Shown: one piece after another, positions 16,788 to 26,400 of the stretch | Layout: the number at the start of each line of letters is the position of its first letter | Numbering within the stretch: position 1 is the first letter of the stretch | From: Amycolatopsis azurea DSM 43854 | Lineage (GTDB): Bacteria; Actinomycetota; Actinomycetes; Mycobacteriales; Pseudonocardiaceae | Assembly: GCF_001995215.1 (NCBI RefSeq) | Contig: NZ_MUXN01000026.1 | Span: 147,172-211,171 of the forward strand | DNA: 64,000 bases | Reading direction: 5' to 3' | Translations under genes and position numbers: made by a program | Notes under the pieces: model-generated | What the model saw: only the letters and a program-made list of their open reading frames with translations | What the model was told of the DNA's origin: nothing | Databases searched by the model: none

Positions 16788-17527
16788 CCCTGCTGATCCT
16801 GGGCGGCACCGGCGAAGCCCGCGAACTGGCGAAAGCGCTGGTCGAGCAAGGCGAACAGGTCGTGTCCTCACTGGCCGGCCGCGTCGCGCGCCCGAAACTG
16901 CCCTACGGCGAAGTCCGCGTCGGCGGCTTCGGCGGGCCGGAAGGTCTCGCGCGCTGGCTGACCGAGAACGACGTCGACGCGATGATCGACGCCACCCACC
17001 CCTTCGCGGAACGCATCGGCGCCAACGCCGCCGAAGCCGCAATAGCCACGGGCACGCCTCTGCTCAGGCTGGCCCGGCCCGGCTGGACCGAACAACCCGG
17101 CGACACCTGGCACTGGGCCGACGACCTCGACCACGCCGCGCGACTCCTGCCGGCTCTGGGTGACCGCGTTTTCCTCACCAGCGGACGGCAGGGACTCGCC
17201 GCCTTCGCCGGACTCGACCTCTGGTTCCTGATCCGGTGCGTCGATCCGCCCGAGGTGCCACTCCCCCGGCGGCACGAAGTCCTGCTCGACCGGGGGCCGT
17301 ACACGGTGGAGAAGGAACGCGCGCTCATGGAGCGGCACGACGTCGGGGTGCTCGTCACCAAGGACAGCGGTGGCGCGATGACCGCCGCGAAGCTCACCGC
17401 GGCCCGCGACCTCGGTCTTCCGGTGGTCGTCGTCCGGCGCCCGCGGCGTCCCGAAACGGCCAGCGTGACGACAGTTCAGGACGCCTTAACCTGGATCGGC
17501 ACCGCGACGAAGGGCAGCCCTGCGTAA
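16784..17527 (+). CDS. cobK: Precorrin-6A reductase CobK
   Basis: 247 residues. It reduces precorrin-6A to precorrin-6B with NADPH. The N-terminus LLILGGTGEARELAKAL is the family nucleotide-binding motif. AMIDATHPFAERIGANAAEAA, LLVTKDSGG-type text (VLVTKDSGGAMTAAKLTAARDLGLPVVVVRRP) and a C-terminal VQDALTWI complete the CobK/CbiJ pattern. It closes the cobL-cobM-oxidoreductase-cobK operon; the next gene starts 33 bases later. Confidence 0.95.
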   Translation: MTLLILGGTGEARELAKALVEQGEQVVSSLAGRVARPKLPYGEVRVGGFGGPEGLARWLTENDVDAMIDATHPFAERIGANAAEAAIATGTPLLRLARPGWTEQPGDTWHWADDLDHAARLLPALGDRVFLTSGRQGLAAFAGLDLWFLIRCVDPPEVPLPRRHEVLLDRGPYTVEKERALMERHDVGVLVTKDSGGAMTAAKLTAARDLGLPVVVVRRPRRPETASVTTVQDALTWIGTATKGSPA

Positions 17528-17560
17528 GCCGTTCGGACCAGACCCGTTAGCGTTGCGCCG

Positions 17561-20500
17561 ATGCGTTTGATCGCTGTCACGCTGGGGTTGCTCTCCGCCT
17601 TGTGCGCGTTGGCTTTCCCCTTCCTGCCGGTGGTGCAGGACACAGCGGAGGTCGTCTGGCCAACGGGCGGCGACACCCGCTCCGTCAACGCGCCCTTGAC
17701 CGGTTACTGGGCCCAGGACCTCCGCGTCGACCTGCCGTGCACGACCGTCCGGTCGCTCGACACGCGTTCGCAGGGCCAGGCACTGCTGTTCTCCACCGTG
17801 CCCGACGGCCGCACCGACCCGCGCGCGGGCAAGGGCGTCGGCCTCCAGCTGCGGATCGACAACGGCGTGCTGCTCGCGTCCAGCCAGGGCCAGCAGATCG
17901 TGCAGCAGCCGCTGCCGGCGAACAACTGCGACATCAAGTTGTCGGCGGACGCGAACCAGATGACGCTGACCGTCGCCGAGACCGTGGTCTTCCACGCCGA
18001 GGGCGACGTCCGGCCGCGGCTGGTCGGGATCTACTCGTCGATCAACGCGGGCAAGGACCCGATCGCCGGTCTGCACGTCTCGGTCGTCCCGGACACCCGC
18101 TACCAGACCTCGCCGACGGTGCTGAAGTGGATCATCGGCGTGATCGCGGCGCTGTCGTTCATCGGCTGCCTGATCGCGGTGTGGCGGATGGACTCCGGGT
18201 TCGCCCGCCGCGCGCCGCGCTGGGCGCCGGTCGGCTGGTGGCGGCTGACCGCCCGCGACGCGACGGTGATCATCGCGCTCGGCGCGTGGGTCTTCATCGG
18301 CCCGGTCACCTCCGACGACGGCTACATCCTCACGATGTCGAGAGTGGCCGAAGAGACCGGCTACCTCACGAACTACCACCGCTGGTTCGGTGTCGCCGAG
18401 GCGCCGTTCGGCTGGTTCTACCACGTGTATCAGCTGATGGCGCACGTCAGCACGGTGCCGCCGTGGATCCGGCTCCCGTCGTTCCTGCTCGGCGTGCTGA
18501 GCTGGCTGCTGATCAGCCGCGAGGTCATGCCGCGGCTCGGCACCCAGGTCCGGATGAGCCGCGCGGCGGGCTGGGCCGCCGCCGCGGTGTTCCTCGTCTG
18601 GTGGATGCCGTTCAACAACGGTGTCCGGCCGGAACCGGTCGCCGCGCTGGGCTCGCTGCTGGCGATCTGCGCGGTGGAACGCACGCTGGTGACCCGCCGT
18701 CTGCTGCCGTTGTGCCTCGGGCTGACCGCCGCCGCCTTCACCCTGGCCGCGACGCCGACCGGGCTGATCGCGGTCGCGCCGTTCCTGGTCGCCGCCCGCC
18801 CGCTGTTCAAGCTGGTCCGCCAGCGCGCCGAGAACGGCTGGCTGCCGGTGCTCGCGCCGGTACTGGCCTCCGGGCTGCTGGTGCTGGTCGTGGTGTTCGC
18901 CGACCAGACCTTCGCCACCGTGCAGGAGGCGACCCGGATCCGCACCCTGGTCGGCCCGAACCTGTCGTGGTTCCAGGAACTAGCGCGCTACCAACTGCTC
19001 TTCGAAAGCCTCCCTGACGGATCGGTGCCACGCAGGTTCCCCGTGCTGCTGGTGCTGCTGTGCACCGGGACCTGTCTGGTGGTGCTGCTGCGCCGCGGCC
19101 GGATCCCCGGCGCCGCGCTCGGCCCCAGCCGTCGCCTGATCGGCACGGTCGCGCTGTTCTTCCTGCTGCTGGCCCTGACCCCGACCAAGTGGACACACCA
19201 CTTCGGCGCTTTCGCCGCGGTCGGCGCGGCCATGGCGGCGTTGACCGCGCTCGCGACCAGTTCGACGGTGCTGCGGTCGAGACGGAACCGGGCGGCGTTC
19301 CTCGCCGGACTCCTCGTGGTCGGCGCGCTGGCCGCGACCGGGCCCAACTCGTTCTGGTTCGTCTCGAAACTCGGCGTGCAGTGGACGGCGGTGGCGCCGT
19401 CGATCGGCGGGATCCCGCTGTCGACGATCCTGCTGGTCGCGGCCGCGATCTCCGGGATCTACGCGTTCGTGGAGAACGTCCGCGCGCACCGGCCCGGACA
19501 GCAGGCGGGACCGCAGGAAGGGCGGAGCCGCTCGCTGCGGCTCGGGTCGCTCTCGCTGGTGGCTGTCTGCGGTCTGATGGCCGGGGGCGAGTTCGTCAGC
19601 ATGGCGTGGGCGATCCACAACCAGCAGGGTTCCTACAGCCTCGGCGCCGCGAACTTCGGGCATCTGTTCGGCAAGAGCTGCAACCTCTCCGACCACGTGA
19701 TGGTGGAACGCGACGCCGCGACCAGCGTCCTGCGGGCCCAGCCCGAACAGCGGACGGTGCCGGTCAAGAAGGAGGAGCCGCCCGAAGGGCAGACTCCGCC
19801 GCCGCTGCCCGATCCCGAGCAGGACAACGGCCGCGTGCAGACCGGGTTCCACACCCGCGCGATCGACGACAAGGACCCCCTGGCCGAGCCTCCGCACGGG
19901 TTCAAACCGGACGAGGTGCCGATGTGGAGCAGCTTCCTCGACCCCGAAACGCGGGCCGGGCGGCTGCGCAGCGACTGGTACGCCCTCGCCGAAAAGCCGG
20001 CCGACGGCCAGATCGTGGTCGCCACCGCGGGCGCCGCGCGGCGGCCGACGTCGGTCAGCCTCGACTACGGCATGAACACCCCCGAAGGCGTGAAGGTCGT
20101 CCGCAGCCAGTTCGTCCTCCCGCCCGGCGCCGGGACCAACGGCTGGAACGACACCCGGATCAACCTGCGTGACCTGCCCGCCGAGACGACGTCCGTACGG
20201 ATCAACATCGTCGACAACGACCTCACCGAGGACGGCTGGATCGCCGCGTCCGCGCCGCGCGTGCCGACGTTCACCACGCTGACCGAGAAGATCGCGGGCA
20301 AACCGGTGTACGTCGACTGGCCCGCGTCGTTCGTCTACCCGTGCGTGGAGCCGGTGACCTCGCACGACGGCATCTCGAAGATGCCGGAGTACCGGATCAC
20401 CGCGGGCGCCGTCGCGGACGAGGCGAACTGGGCGTCCAGCACCAACGGCGGCCCGATCGGCTGGCTCGAAGAGGTCGCCGCCGAACCCGAGGTGCCCAGC

Positions 20501-20665
20501 TACCTGATCGGCCAGCCCAGCCAATCCTGGGGCCAGCTGCTGCAGGTCGAACCGTTCACCGAGGGGATCGCGCCGACGATCATCCACGGCGAGAAGGTCG
20601 TGCCCGGCTGGTGGTCGCCGGGTCCCGGGCCTCGGCAGCCGAACGGCAAGGACCCGACGCGCTAG
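17561..20665 (+). CDS. EmbA/B/C-type arabinosyltransferase
   Basis: 1034 residues, GT53 membrane arabinosyltransferase that transfers arabinose from decaprenyl-phospho-arabinose to cell-wall arabinan. After an N-terminal helix and an extracytoplasmic domain, the catalytic loop TSDDGYILTMSRVAEETGYLTNYHRWFG carries the DD pair at residues 252-253. About a dozen further helices follow, then a large C-terminal extracellular carbohydrate-binding domain from about residue 680. A TAGCGT box seven bases before the ATG and no clear ribosome binding site suggest a leaderless mRNA. Only one emb gene is in the window, so A, B or C cannot be chosen. Confidence 0.93.
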   Translation: MRLIAVTLGLLSALCALAFPFLPVVQDTAEVVWPTGGDTRSVNAPLTGYWAQDLRVDLPCTTVRSLDTRSQGQALLFSTVPDGRTDPRAGKGVGLQLRIDNGVLLASSQGQQIVQQPLPANNCDIKLSADANQMTLTVAETVVFHAEGDVRPRLVGIYSSINAGKDPIAGLHVSVVPDTRYQTSPTVLKWIIGVIAALSFIGCLIAVWRMDSGFARRAPRWAPVGWWRLTARDATVIIALGAWVFIGPVTSDDGYILTMSRVAEETGYLTNYHRWFGVAEAPFGWFYHVYQLMAHVSTVPPWIRLPSFLLGVLSWLLISREVMPRLGTQVRMSRAAGWAAAAVFLVWWMPFNNGVRPEPVAALGSLLAICAVERTLVTRRLLPLCLGLTAAAFTLAATPTGLIAVAPFLVAARPLFKLVRQRAENGWLPVLAPVLASGLLVLVVVFADQTFATVQEATRIRTLVGPNLSWFQELARYQLLFESLPDGSVPRRFPVLLVLLCTGTCLVVLLRRGRIPGAALGPSRRLIGTVALFFLLLALTPTKWTHHFGAFAAVGAAMAALTALATSSTVLRSRRNRAAFLAGLLVVGALAATGPNSFWFVSKLGVQWTAVAPSIGGIPLSTILLVAAAISGIYAFVENVRAHRPGQQAGPQEGRSRSLRLGSLSLVAVCGLMAGGEFVSMAWAIHNQQGSYSLGAANFGHLFGKSCNLSDHVMVERDAATSVLRAQPEQRTVPVKKEEPPEGQTPPPLPDPEQDNGRVQTGFHTRAIDDKDPLAEPPHGFKPDEVPMWSSFLDPETRAGRLRSDWYALAEKPADGQIVVATAGAARRPTSVSLDYGMNTPEGVKVVRSQFVLPPGAGTNGWNDTRINLRDLPAETTSVRINIVDNDLTEDGWIAASAPRVPTFTTLTEKIAGKPVYVDWPASFVYPCVEPVTSHDGISKMPEYRITAGAVADEANWASSTNGGPIGWLEEVAAEPEVPSYLIGQPSQSWGQLLQVEPFTEGIAPTIIHGEKVVPGWWSPGPGPRQPNGKDPTR

Positions 20666-20676
20666 GGCTGAAGGGG

Positions 20677-20744
20677 ACTTTCCCCTCATGAGATGCACCG
20701 AAAGGGCCCTTCACCGCGTGCGATGCGGTGAAGGGCCCTTTCAG
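20677..20744. repeat. Compound palindrome between emb and helR (probable bidirectional terminator)
   Basis: A perfect 18-bp stem (20700-20717 with 20725-20742, loop GTGCGAT) carries the GGGCCCTT/AAGGGCCC core. It is preceded by a degenerate hairpin around CATGAGATG at 20687-20695. The same CATGAGATG centre and CTGAAGGG flank occur in the element after tex at 63955-63994. It lies between two convergent genes, 12 bases after the emb stop and about 115 bases after the helR stop, where a shared terminator is expected. No T-tract is present. Confidence 0.75.
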
Positions 20745-20860
20745 CTCTCTCTAGAAGCCGTGCTCCCGGTCGCAGCGGGCGAGAGCGCTCGGTGTCACTC
20801 AGGGTGAGGGGTGTGCCGCGGGTCCGGCGTCGCGCAGAGTCACTTCTCCGCCCTTGCCGC

Positions 20861-23032
20861 TCACGAAAGGCCCGCCAGCGCGGGCGGCAGCGGAGCCTCG
20901 TGCAGGACGCCGAGCCGCTGCGTAGCGCGGGTGAGCGCCACGTACAGCTCAGCCGCGCCTCGCGGGCCGTCGGCCAGGATCCGTTCCGGGTCCACGACGA
21001 GGACGGCGTCGAACTCGAGCCCCTTCGTCTCCGAGGCGGGCACGGTGCCCGGCACTCCCGGCGGTCCGATCACGACGCTGGTGCCTTCGCGCCCGGCCTC
21101 GTCCTTGACGAACTCCTCGATGGCGCCGGCCAGCGATTCCGCCGAAACCTGTCGCGCCCACGGCTCGACACCGTTGGACCGCACCGACTCCGGCGCCCGG
21201 ACGTCCGGCGCGAATTCGGCGAGCACCGAGGCGGCGACGGCCATGATCTCCGACGGCGTGCGGTAGTTCACCGTCAGCGACCGGTAGACCCAGCGGCCCG
21301 GCACGTACGGCGCCAGCATCGCGTCCCACGACCGCGCCCCTGCCTCGGAACGACGCTGCGCCAGATCCCCGACGACGGTGAAGGACCGGTTGGGACACCG
21401 CCGCATCAGCACCCGCCAGTCCATTTCGGACAGTTCCTGCGCCTCGTCGACCACGACGTGCCGGTACGTCCAGTCCCGGTCCGCCGAGGCGCGCTCGACG
21501 AGGCTGCGCGTATCGGTCTCGACGAAACGATCGGCGAGTTCGTCCGCGAACAGGAGGTTCTCCGCGGACAGCATGACGTCCTCGTCCATCTCCTCGCGGT
21601 CGAGTTTCATCGTGTCCAGCACACCTTCGGCGTACTCGGCCTCGGCCTTCTTCTCCCGCGCGAGGGCCTTCTCCGCCGCCTGGTCGGCCCTCTTGTCGCG
21701 GCCGAGCAGGTCGACGAGTTCGTCGAGCAGCGGCATGTCCGACACCGTCCAGGCCTCGCCGTCGGCGCGCAGCAACGCCTGGTCGGCGCCCGCGGCCGTC
21801 AGCCGTTCCGAGGACGAGAACAGCGTCCCCAGCAGGCTTTCGGGCGTCAGGATCGGCCAGAGGTCGTCGAGCGCGGCGGTGAACTTCTCGCTCTCGGCCA
21901 GTTCCTTGAGCAGGTCCTTCCGCAGCCGCTCCCATTCGTCTCGGTCGTCCCGTGACAGCCAGCCGCGCCCGATCCGCGCGATCGCCCGCTCGGTCAGGAC
22001 GTAGGTGACGATCTCGGTGAACGTCACCCGCGCTTCGTTGTGCGGCAGACCGCTCTTGCGCGCCTCGTCCCTGGCCCATTCCGCGGTCTCGGCGTCGATC
22101 CGGACGGTGACGTCGGCCAGCTCGATCAGCACTGGCTCCTCCGGCAGCCGCTGACGGTCGGCGACGGCGGCTTTGAGGACGTCCAGCATCTTCAGCGACC
22201 CCTTGAGCCGCGTCGCCTCCGGGCCGTCCTCGGCGGTGACGTGCTTGCCGGGCACGAAATCGCCGGTGGTCATGAACACCACGTCGGTCTCGCCCAGCGA
22301 CGGCAGCACCCGGCCGATGTGGTGCAGGAAGGCCGGATTCGGCCCGACCACCAGCACGCCGTGACGCTCCATCCGTTCGCGCTGCGTGTAGAGCAGGTAC
22401 GCGACGCGGTGCAGCGCCACCACGGTCTTCCCGGTACCCGGCCCGCCCTCGATCACGAGCACCCCGGGATGCTCGTGCCGGATGATCTCGTCCTGTTCGG
22501 ACTGAATCGTCGCGACGATGTCGCGCATCCCCTCGCCGCGCGGCGCGTTGACGGCCGCGAGCAGCGCCGCGTCACCCTCCGCGTCGCCGCCGGGACGGCC
22601 GAACACCTCGTCGGTGAATCCGAGCAGCTCACGTCCGTGCGTGTGGAACTGACGGCGACGGCGCATCTTCTCCGGCGTCGCGGCGGTCGCGGTGTAGAAC
22701 GGGCGCGCCGCCGGTGCCCGCCAGTCGAGCAGCACCGGTTCGTAGTCGTTCTCCTCGTCGAAGAGACCGATGCGGCCGATATGGGAGGTCTCCCCCGCGA
22801 GGCTGTCCAGCCTGCCGAAGCACAGGCCGTTGTCCACGACGTCCAGCCGCCGCGACTCCCTGCCCAGCGCGCGCACCTCGACGTCGCGTTCCATGGCCGT
22901 CCCGCCGGTTCCCCCCAGCGCGGCCTGGAACTCCCCCTTCACCCGCGCGCGTTCGGCGTCCAGGCGCGCGTAGAGCCCGGCGACGTGGTCGCGTTCGGAC
23001 CGGAGCTCTTCTTCATGACCCTGAGTTGACAC
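20861..23032 (-). CDS. helR: HelR/HelD-type superfamily 1 helicase-like RNA polymerase recycling factor
   Basis: 723 residues. HelD-family proteins insert into RNA polymerase and remove nucleic acid; the HelR subgroup displaces rifamycins and gives resistance. The N-terminal coiled coil (first 60 residues) is followed by VLLDWRAPAARPFYTATAATPEKMRRRRQF, Walker A IEGGPGTGKTVVALHRVAYLLY near residue 200, YRHVVVDEAQELSEMDWRVLMRRCP, a VVGDLAQR motif III, and a C-terminal LYVALTRATQRL motif VI. A rifamycin-associated-type palindrome lies 54 bases upstream of the GTG start, which favours HelR over housekeeping HelD. The exact subgroup needs a tree. Confidence 0.88.
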   Translation of the reverse strand: MSTQGHEEELRSERDHVAGLYARLDAERARVKGEFQAALGGTGGTAMERDVEVRALGRESRRLDVVDNGLCFGRLDSLAGETSHIGRIGLFDEENDYEPVLLDWRAPAARPFYTATAATPEKMRRRRQFHTHGRELLGFTDEVFGRPGGDAEGDAALLAAVNAPRGEGMRDIVATIQSEQDEIIRHEHPGVLVIEGGPGTGKTVVALHRVAYLLYTQRERMERHGVLVVGPNPAFLHHIGRVLPSLGETDVVFMTTGDFVPGKHVTAEDGPEATRLKGSLKMLDVLKAAVADRQRLPEEPVLIELADVTVRIDAETAEWARDEARKSGLPHNEARVTFTEIVTYVLTERAIARIGRGWLSRDDRDEWERLRKDLLKELAESEKFTAALDDLWPILTPESLLGTLFSSSERLTAAGADQALLRADGEAWTVSDMPLLDELVDLLGRDKRADQAAEKALAREKKAEAEYAEGVLDTMKLDREEMDEDVMLSAENLLFADELADRFVETDTRSLVERASADRDWTYRHVVVDEAQELSEMDWRVLMRRCPNRSFTVVGDLAQRRSEAGARSWDAMLAPYVPGRWVYRSLTVNYRTPSEIMAVAASVLAEFAPDVRAPESVRSNGVEPWARQVSAESLAGAIEEFVKDEAGREGTSVVIGPPGVPGTVPASETKGLEFDAVLVVDPERILADGPRGAAELYVALTRATQRLGVLHEAPLPPALAGLS

Positions 23033-23085
23033 AGACTCCCTTTTCGCCAGGTTTCGGCTACGGCGAGTGAGTCTGAAGCATGACC

Positions 23086-23106
23086 GGGGTCTTGTGGCAA
23101 GTCCCC
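23086..23106 (-). promoter_or_regulatory. Rifamycin-associated element (RAE)-like palindrome upstream of helR
   Basis: Arms GGGGTCTTG and CAAGTCCCC flank TGG, with one mismatch. Known RAE sites upstream of rifamycin resistance genes in actinomycetes, including helR, are short inverted repeats of the type GGGGCTTG with CAAGGCCCC, as I recall the consensus. This site lies 54-74 bases before the helR start. Induction of helR by rifamycins is therefore likely. Confidence 0.78.
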
Positions 23107-23253
23107 CTATGCGCTATATGTTTATTACGGAGGGAGTTACCTTCGTCCGCATCTTGGCTGATCTGGCCTCTATACCCACGGAATCAGCTTCCGCCTGACG
23201 CGATCCGAACCGCCGGCGGGCCAGTTCCGACCTGGGTGTCCACAAGTGTAGAT

Positions 23254-23306
23254 GTCTCGTGCGCCTCGCCTGGGACGCTCACTGTCTCGAGCGTCGCGCT
23301 CGCGAC
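23254..23306. repeat. 53-nt nested hairpin element, copy 3 (degenerate)
   Basis: Reads 10-3-10-7-10-3-10: GTCTCGTGCG, CCT, CGCCTGGGAC, loop GCTCACT, GTCTCGAGCG, TCG, CGCTCGCGAC. The spacing is exact but the arms carry mismatches, so it looks older than the other copies. Its second half closely matches that of the copy at 33223-33275. Confidence 0.75.
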
Positions 23307-23364
23307 GTCGTCCATAGCCCCGCGACTACGACACGTTTGCCTTGCTGAGGGGTCGAGTCTTTAC

Positions 23365-23423
23365 GATGTCCCCAATGCCACATTGGGGACACTGAGCGTC
23401 TCCAATGTGGCATTGGGGACATC
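23365..23423. repeat. 53-nt nested hairpin element, copy 4
   Basis: Arms 23365-23390 and 23398-23423 are complementary with one mismatch around the loop ACTGAGC. The core 23368-23420 is GTCCCCAATG, CCA, CATTGGGGAC, loop, GTCTCCAATG, TGG, CATTGGGGAC, the same 10-3-10-7-10-3-10 layout as the other copies but with a different arm sequence. It ends 43 bases before the STAND gene stop. Confidence 0.88.
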
Positions 23424-23465
23424 AACACCGGGGACAAAGTACCCGAATCGGTCACCGATGGCAGG

Positions 23466-26400
23466 TCATGGACCGCACGACGGCGCGTAGTCGAGCCCCG
23501 GAAAGTACCTCTCCCACTCTTCCCGCGTGATCCTCGGAGTCGCCAGCCGGCAGATCTCCTCGCCCACGCGATCCGTGTCCGTCTGCCACAGCTGGACGCC
23601 GCTGCTCCCGATCGCGAGCGTATGCCCGTCGTCCCGGAACGCCAGCGAGTTGACCGTCGCGGCGAAGCCGGTGAGCTGCGCCGATTCGACCGGATTCCGC
23701 GGATCGGCCAGGTCCCAGACCCGCACCGTCCGGAACGCCGAAGCCGCCAGTTCCCGTCCGGTCGGGCCGAACGCGAGGTGCCCGACGCCTTCGGGATTGC
23801 CGCCCAGTTTCGCCAGCCGCACGGCGTGCGCGCGATCGGCGATGTCCCAGAGGTAGACGTTGCGGTCGCTGCTGCCCGCGGCGATCGTGTGGCCGTCGGG
23901 GCTGAGCGCCATCTTGAACAACGCGCCGCCGTCGGGCCGCAGGGTCGACACGAGGCCGGGGCGTTGAGGGTCGGTGACGTCCCACAGCGTCACCGCGGAC
24001 GCGTCGAGACCCTGACTGGCCACGAGTGTCCGCCCGTCGGGAGTGAACGCGAGCGACCACACCGTGCCGTCGCCGACCGGCAGGACCCGCGGTGCGGCGA
24101 ACCGCGTGGGATCGCCGACGTCCCACAGCTGGATCGGCCCGTCGTCGTGACCGGAGGCGAAGGTCTTGCCGTCCGGGCTGAACGCGAGCGAGTACGTGGG
24201 TTTCACCTCGGTCGACGCCAGCAGTCTCGGCGCCGCCGGATCGCTGATGTCCCAGCGCTGAAGCACGAACGTCCCGGCGACGCCGGCGCCGTCGTGCGCG
24301 GCCAGCGCGAGGCTGCGCCGGTCCGGGCTCAGTGCGACGGCGGTGACGGTGGCCGGGCCGGGGAGTTTCGCGAGCTGTCTCGGGGCGCGGAGGTCGTCCA
24401 TCGCCCAGAGCCGCACGTCGTCCCCCGCCGTGACGAGGATCCGCCCCTGCTCGGTGAACAGGCCCGCGTTCCAGCCCGCGCTCGACGCCAGCGCCAGTTC
24501 ACCGACGTCCTGCAGCCGGACGGTCCGGTCGGCGCTGGTGGACACGATCGTCTTGCCGTCCGGGGAGAACGCCGCCCACCAGATCGCGTTCGTGTGCCCG
24601 GACAGCGGCGGCAGTTCCTTCGCCGGGCCCGTGACGTCCCAGAGACGCACGGCCTGGTCGTCGCCCGCGGTCACCACGAGCCTGCCGCTCGGGCTGAACC
24701 CCGCCGCCCAGACCACGGCCGGGGTGTTCAACGTCGTCAGCGGGCGCGGCACCGCCGGATCCGCGACGTCCCAGAGCTTCGCCGTGCGGTCCCAGCTGGT
24801 GGTGAGCAGCCGTTTGCCGTCCGGGCTCCACGACGGGGTGAGCTGCAGGTCCTGGTGTCCGGAAAGGACGGACCGCTTCCGCGGGGCGGACGGCGTGGTG
24901 ACGTCCCAGAGTTCCGCCGTCCAGTTCGTGTTGGTGACCGCGAGCAGCTTGCCGTCCGGGCTGAAGACCGCACGTTCGAGCTGCTCGGCCGGGATCCCGC
25001 CCAGCGGTTTCGGCGCGCCGAGATCGGCGACGTCGGTGAGCCGGACGGTGCGGTCGGCGGAACCGGTGACGAGAGCGCGGCCGTCGGGGCTGAAGTCGAC
25101 GGAGAGCAGGGTGTCCTGATGGCCGGTGACGTCGGCCTTCCGCACCGGACGCCGCGGCTCGGTCAGGTCCCAGAGCCGGACCGCGTGATCCCGGGTCGTG
25201 GTCGCCAAAGCTCGTCCGTCGCGGCTGAACGCGAGCGGTCCGCGGATCTCCCCTGAACCGGGCAACGTCGACAGGAGCGCAGGCCGCCGCGAGTCGGCGA
25301 TGGACCACACCTGGGTCGCGCGGTAGGAGTCGGAGGTGATCATGAGCTGCCCGCTCAGCACGATCGTCACGTCACCCGGGTCGAAGGTCATCCTGGTGGC
25401 GAAGGGCGCCGCCATGGACGCGAGCAGGCCGTCATGGGTCTCCTGGATCGGCGCGAGCCGGTACGCGGCGAGGCTGAGCTGCGTCGACAGCGCCGGATTC
25501 GACTCCCGCAACGTCTTCGCGTCGACGACGGCCTTGCGCGCGAGCGCGACGTTCCGCTCATCGGTCGCGGTGTTCTCGGCATCGACGGCGTACACGATGG
25601 CCACGGCCGCCAGGATCAGCAGCACGTGAAGGAGCGCGACAAGTCTTCGCAGCCTCCGCGTCCGTTTGCGGCCGACGGCGGTCTCCTCGGCTTCGGCGTC
25701 GAGCCCCGCCTCCAGGAACCGCCGCTCTCGCGCGCTCAACGCGTCCGGCTCCCGGACCGCCCATTCGGCCGCGAGACCCAGTCGTGTGCCGCGATAGAGG
25801 CTGCCCTTGTCGCGGTCCAGCGACTCCCACAAGTCGGTCGCCTCGGCCAGCTGTCGGTGCAGCCGGTGTCCTTCGCGGTCCTCCGCGAGCCAGTCGCGCA
25901 GCCGGGGCCAGCTGCGGATCAAGGCCTCGTGCGCGATCTCCACGCCGTCGCGGTCGAGGACGAGCAGACGTGCGTCGGCGAGGCGTTCGAGGACCTCCGT
26001 GGTCGCCGGATCGTCGTCGAGTTCGCGCCGGTTGAGACGGCGCTTCGTGTCTTCGGTGCCTTCGCCGAGCGCGGTGAGCCGCAGGAAGATCTGCCGGACG
26101 ACGCTCTGCCTGTCCGGCTCCAGGTCCGTGTAGACGGCCTCCGCGGTCTGCGCGATCGCGTTCAGGATCCCGCCCGCCGCCTCGTACGCCGCGCTGGTCA
26201 GCGTGATCCCCTGGCGCCGGCGCCAGGTCTCCAGCAGCGCGTGCGAAACGAGCGGGAGCATCGCGGGCTGGCCGGTGGCGTCGGCGACGAGCGTGGTGAC
26301 CAGCGCCGCCTCGACCCGGCAGCCCGCTCGGACGGCGGGTTCGACGATCGCGGTCCGGAGTTCGTCCGCGGTCATCGGGCCGACCATCACCTGCGCGTCG

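Larger units (their letters stand above)
23033..23465. other. 433-bp intergenic region rich in palindromes, no gene supported
   Basis: Holds the helR upstream region (AT-rich patch at about 23114-23127 and the palindrome at 23086-23106) and two copies of the 53-nt nested hairpin. The open frame 23080-23490 on plus reads through these repeats and has no coding character, so it is not called. The unit between the repeats and the 3' end of the STAND gene shows nothing else recognisable. Confidence 0.6.

Noticed and set aside
23080..23490. Possible 136-residue protein upstream of helR
   Set aside because: No ribosome binding site, passes through two hairpin elements, and has no coding character.
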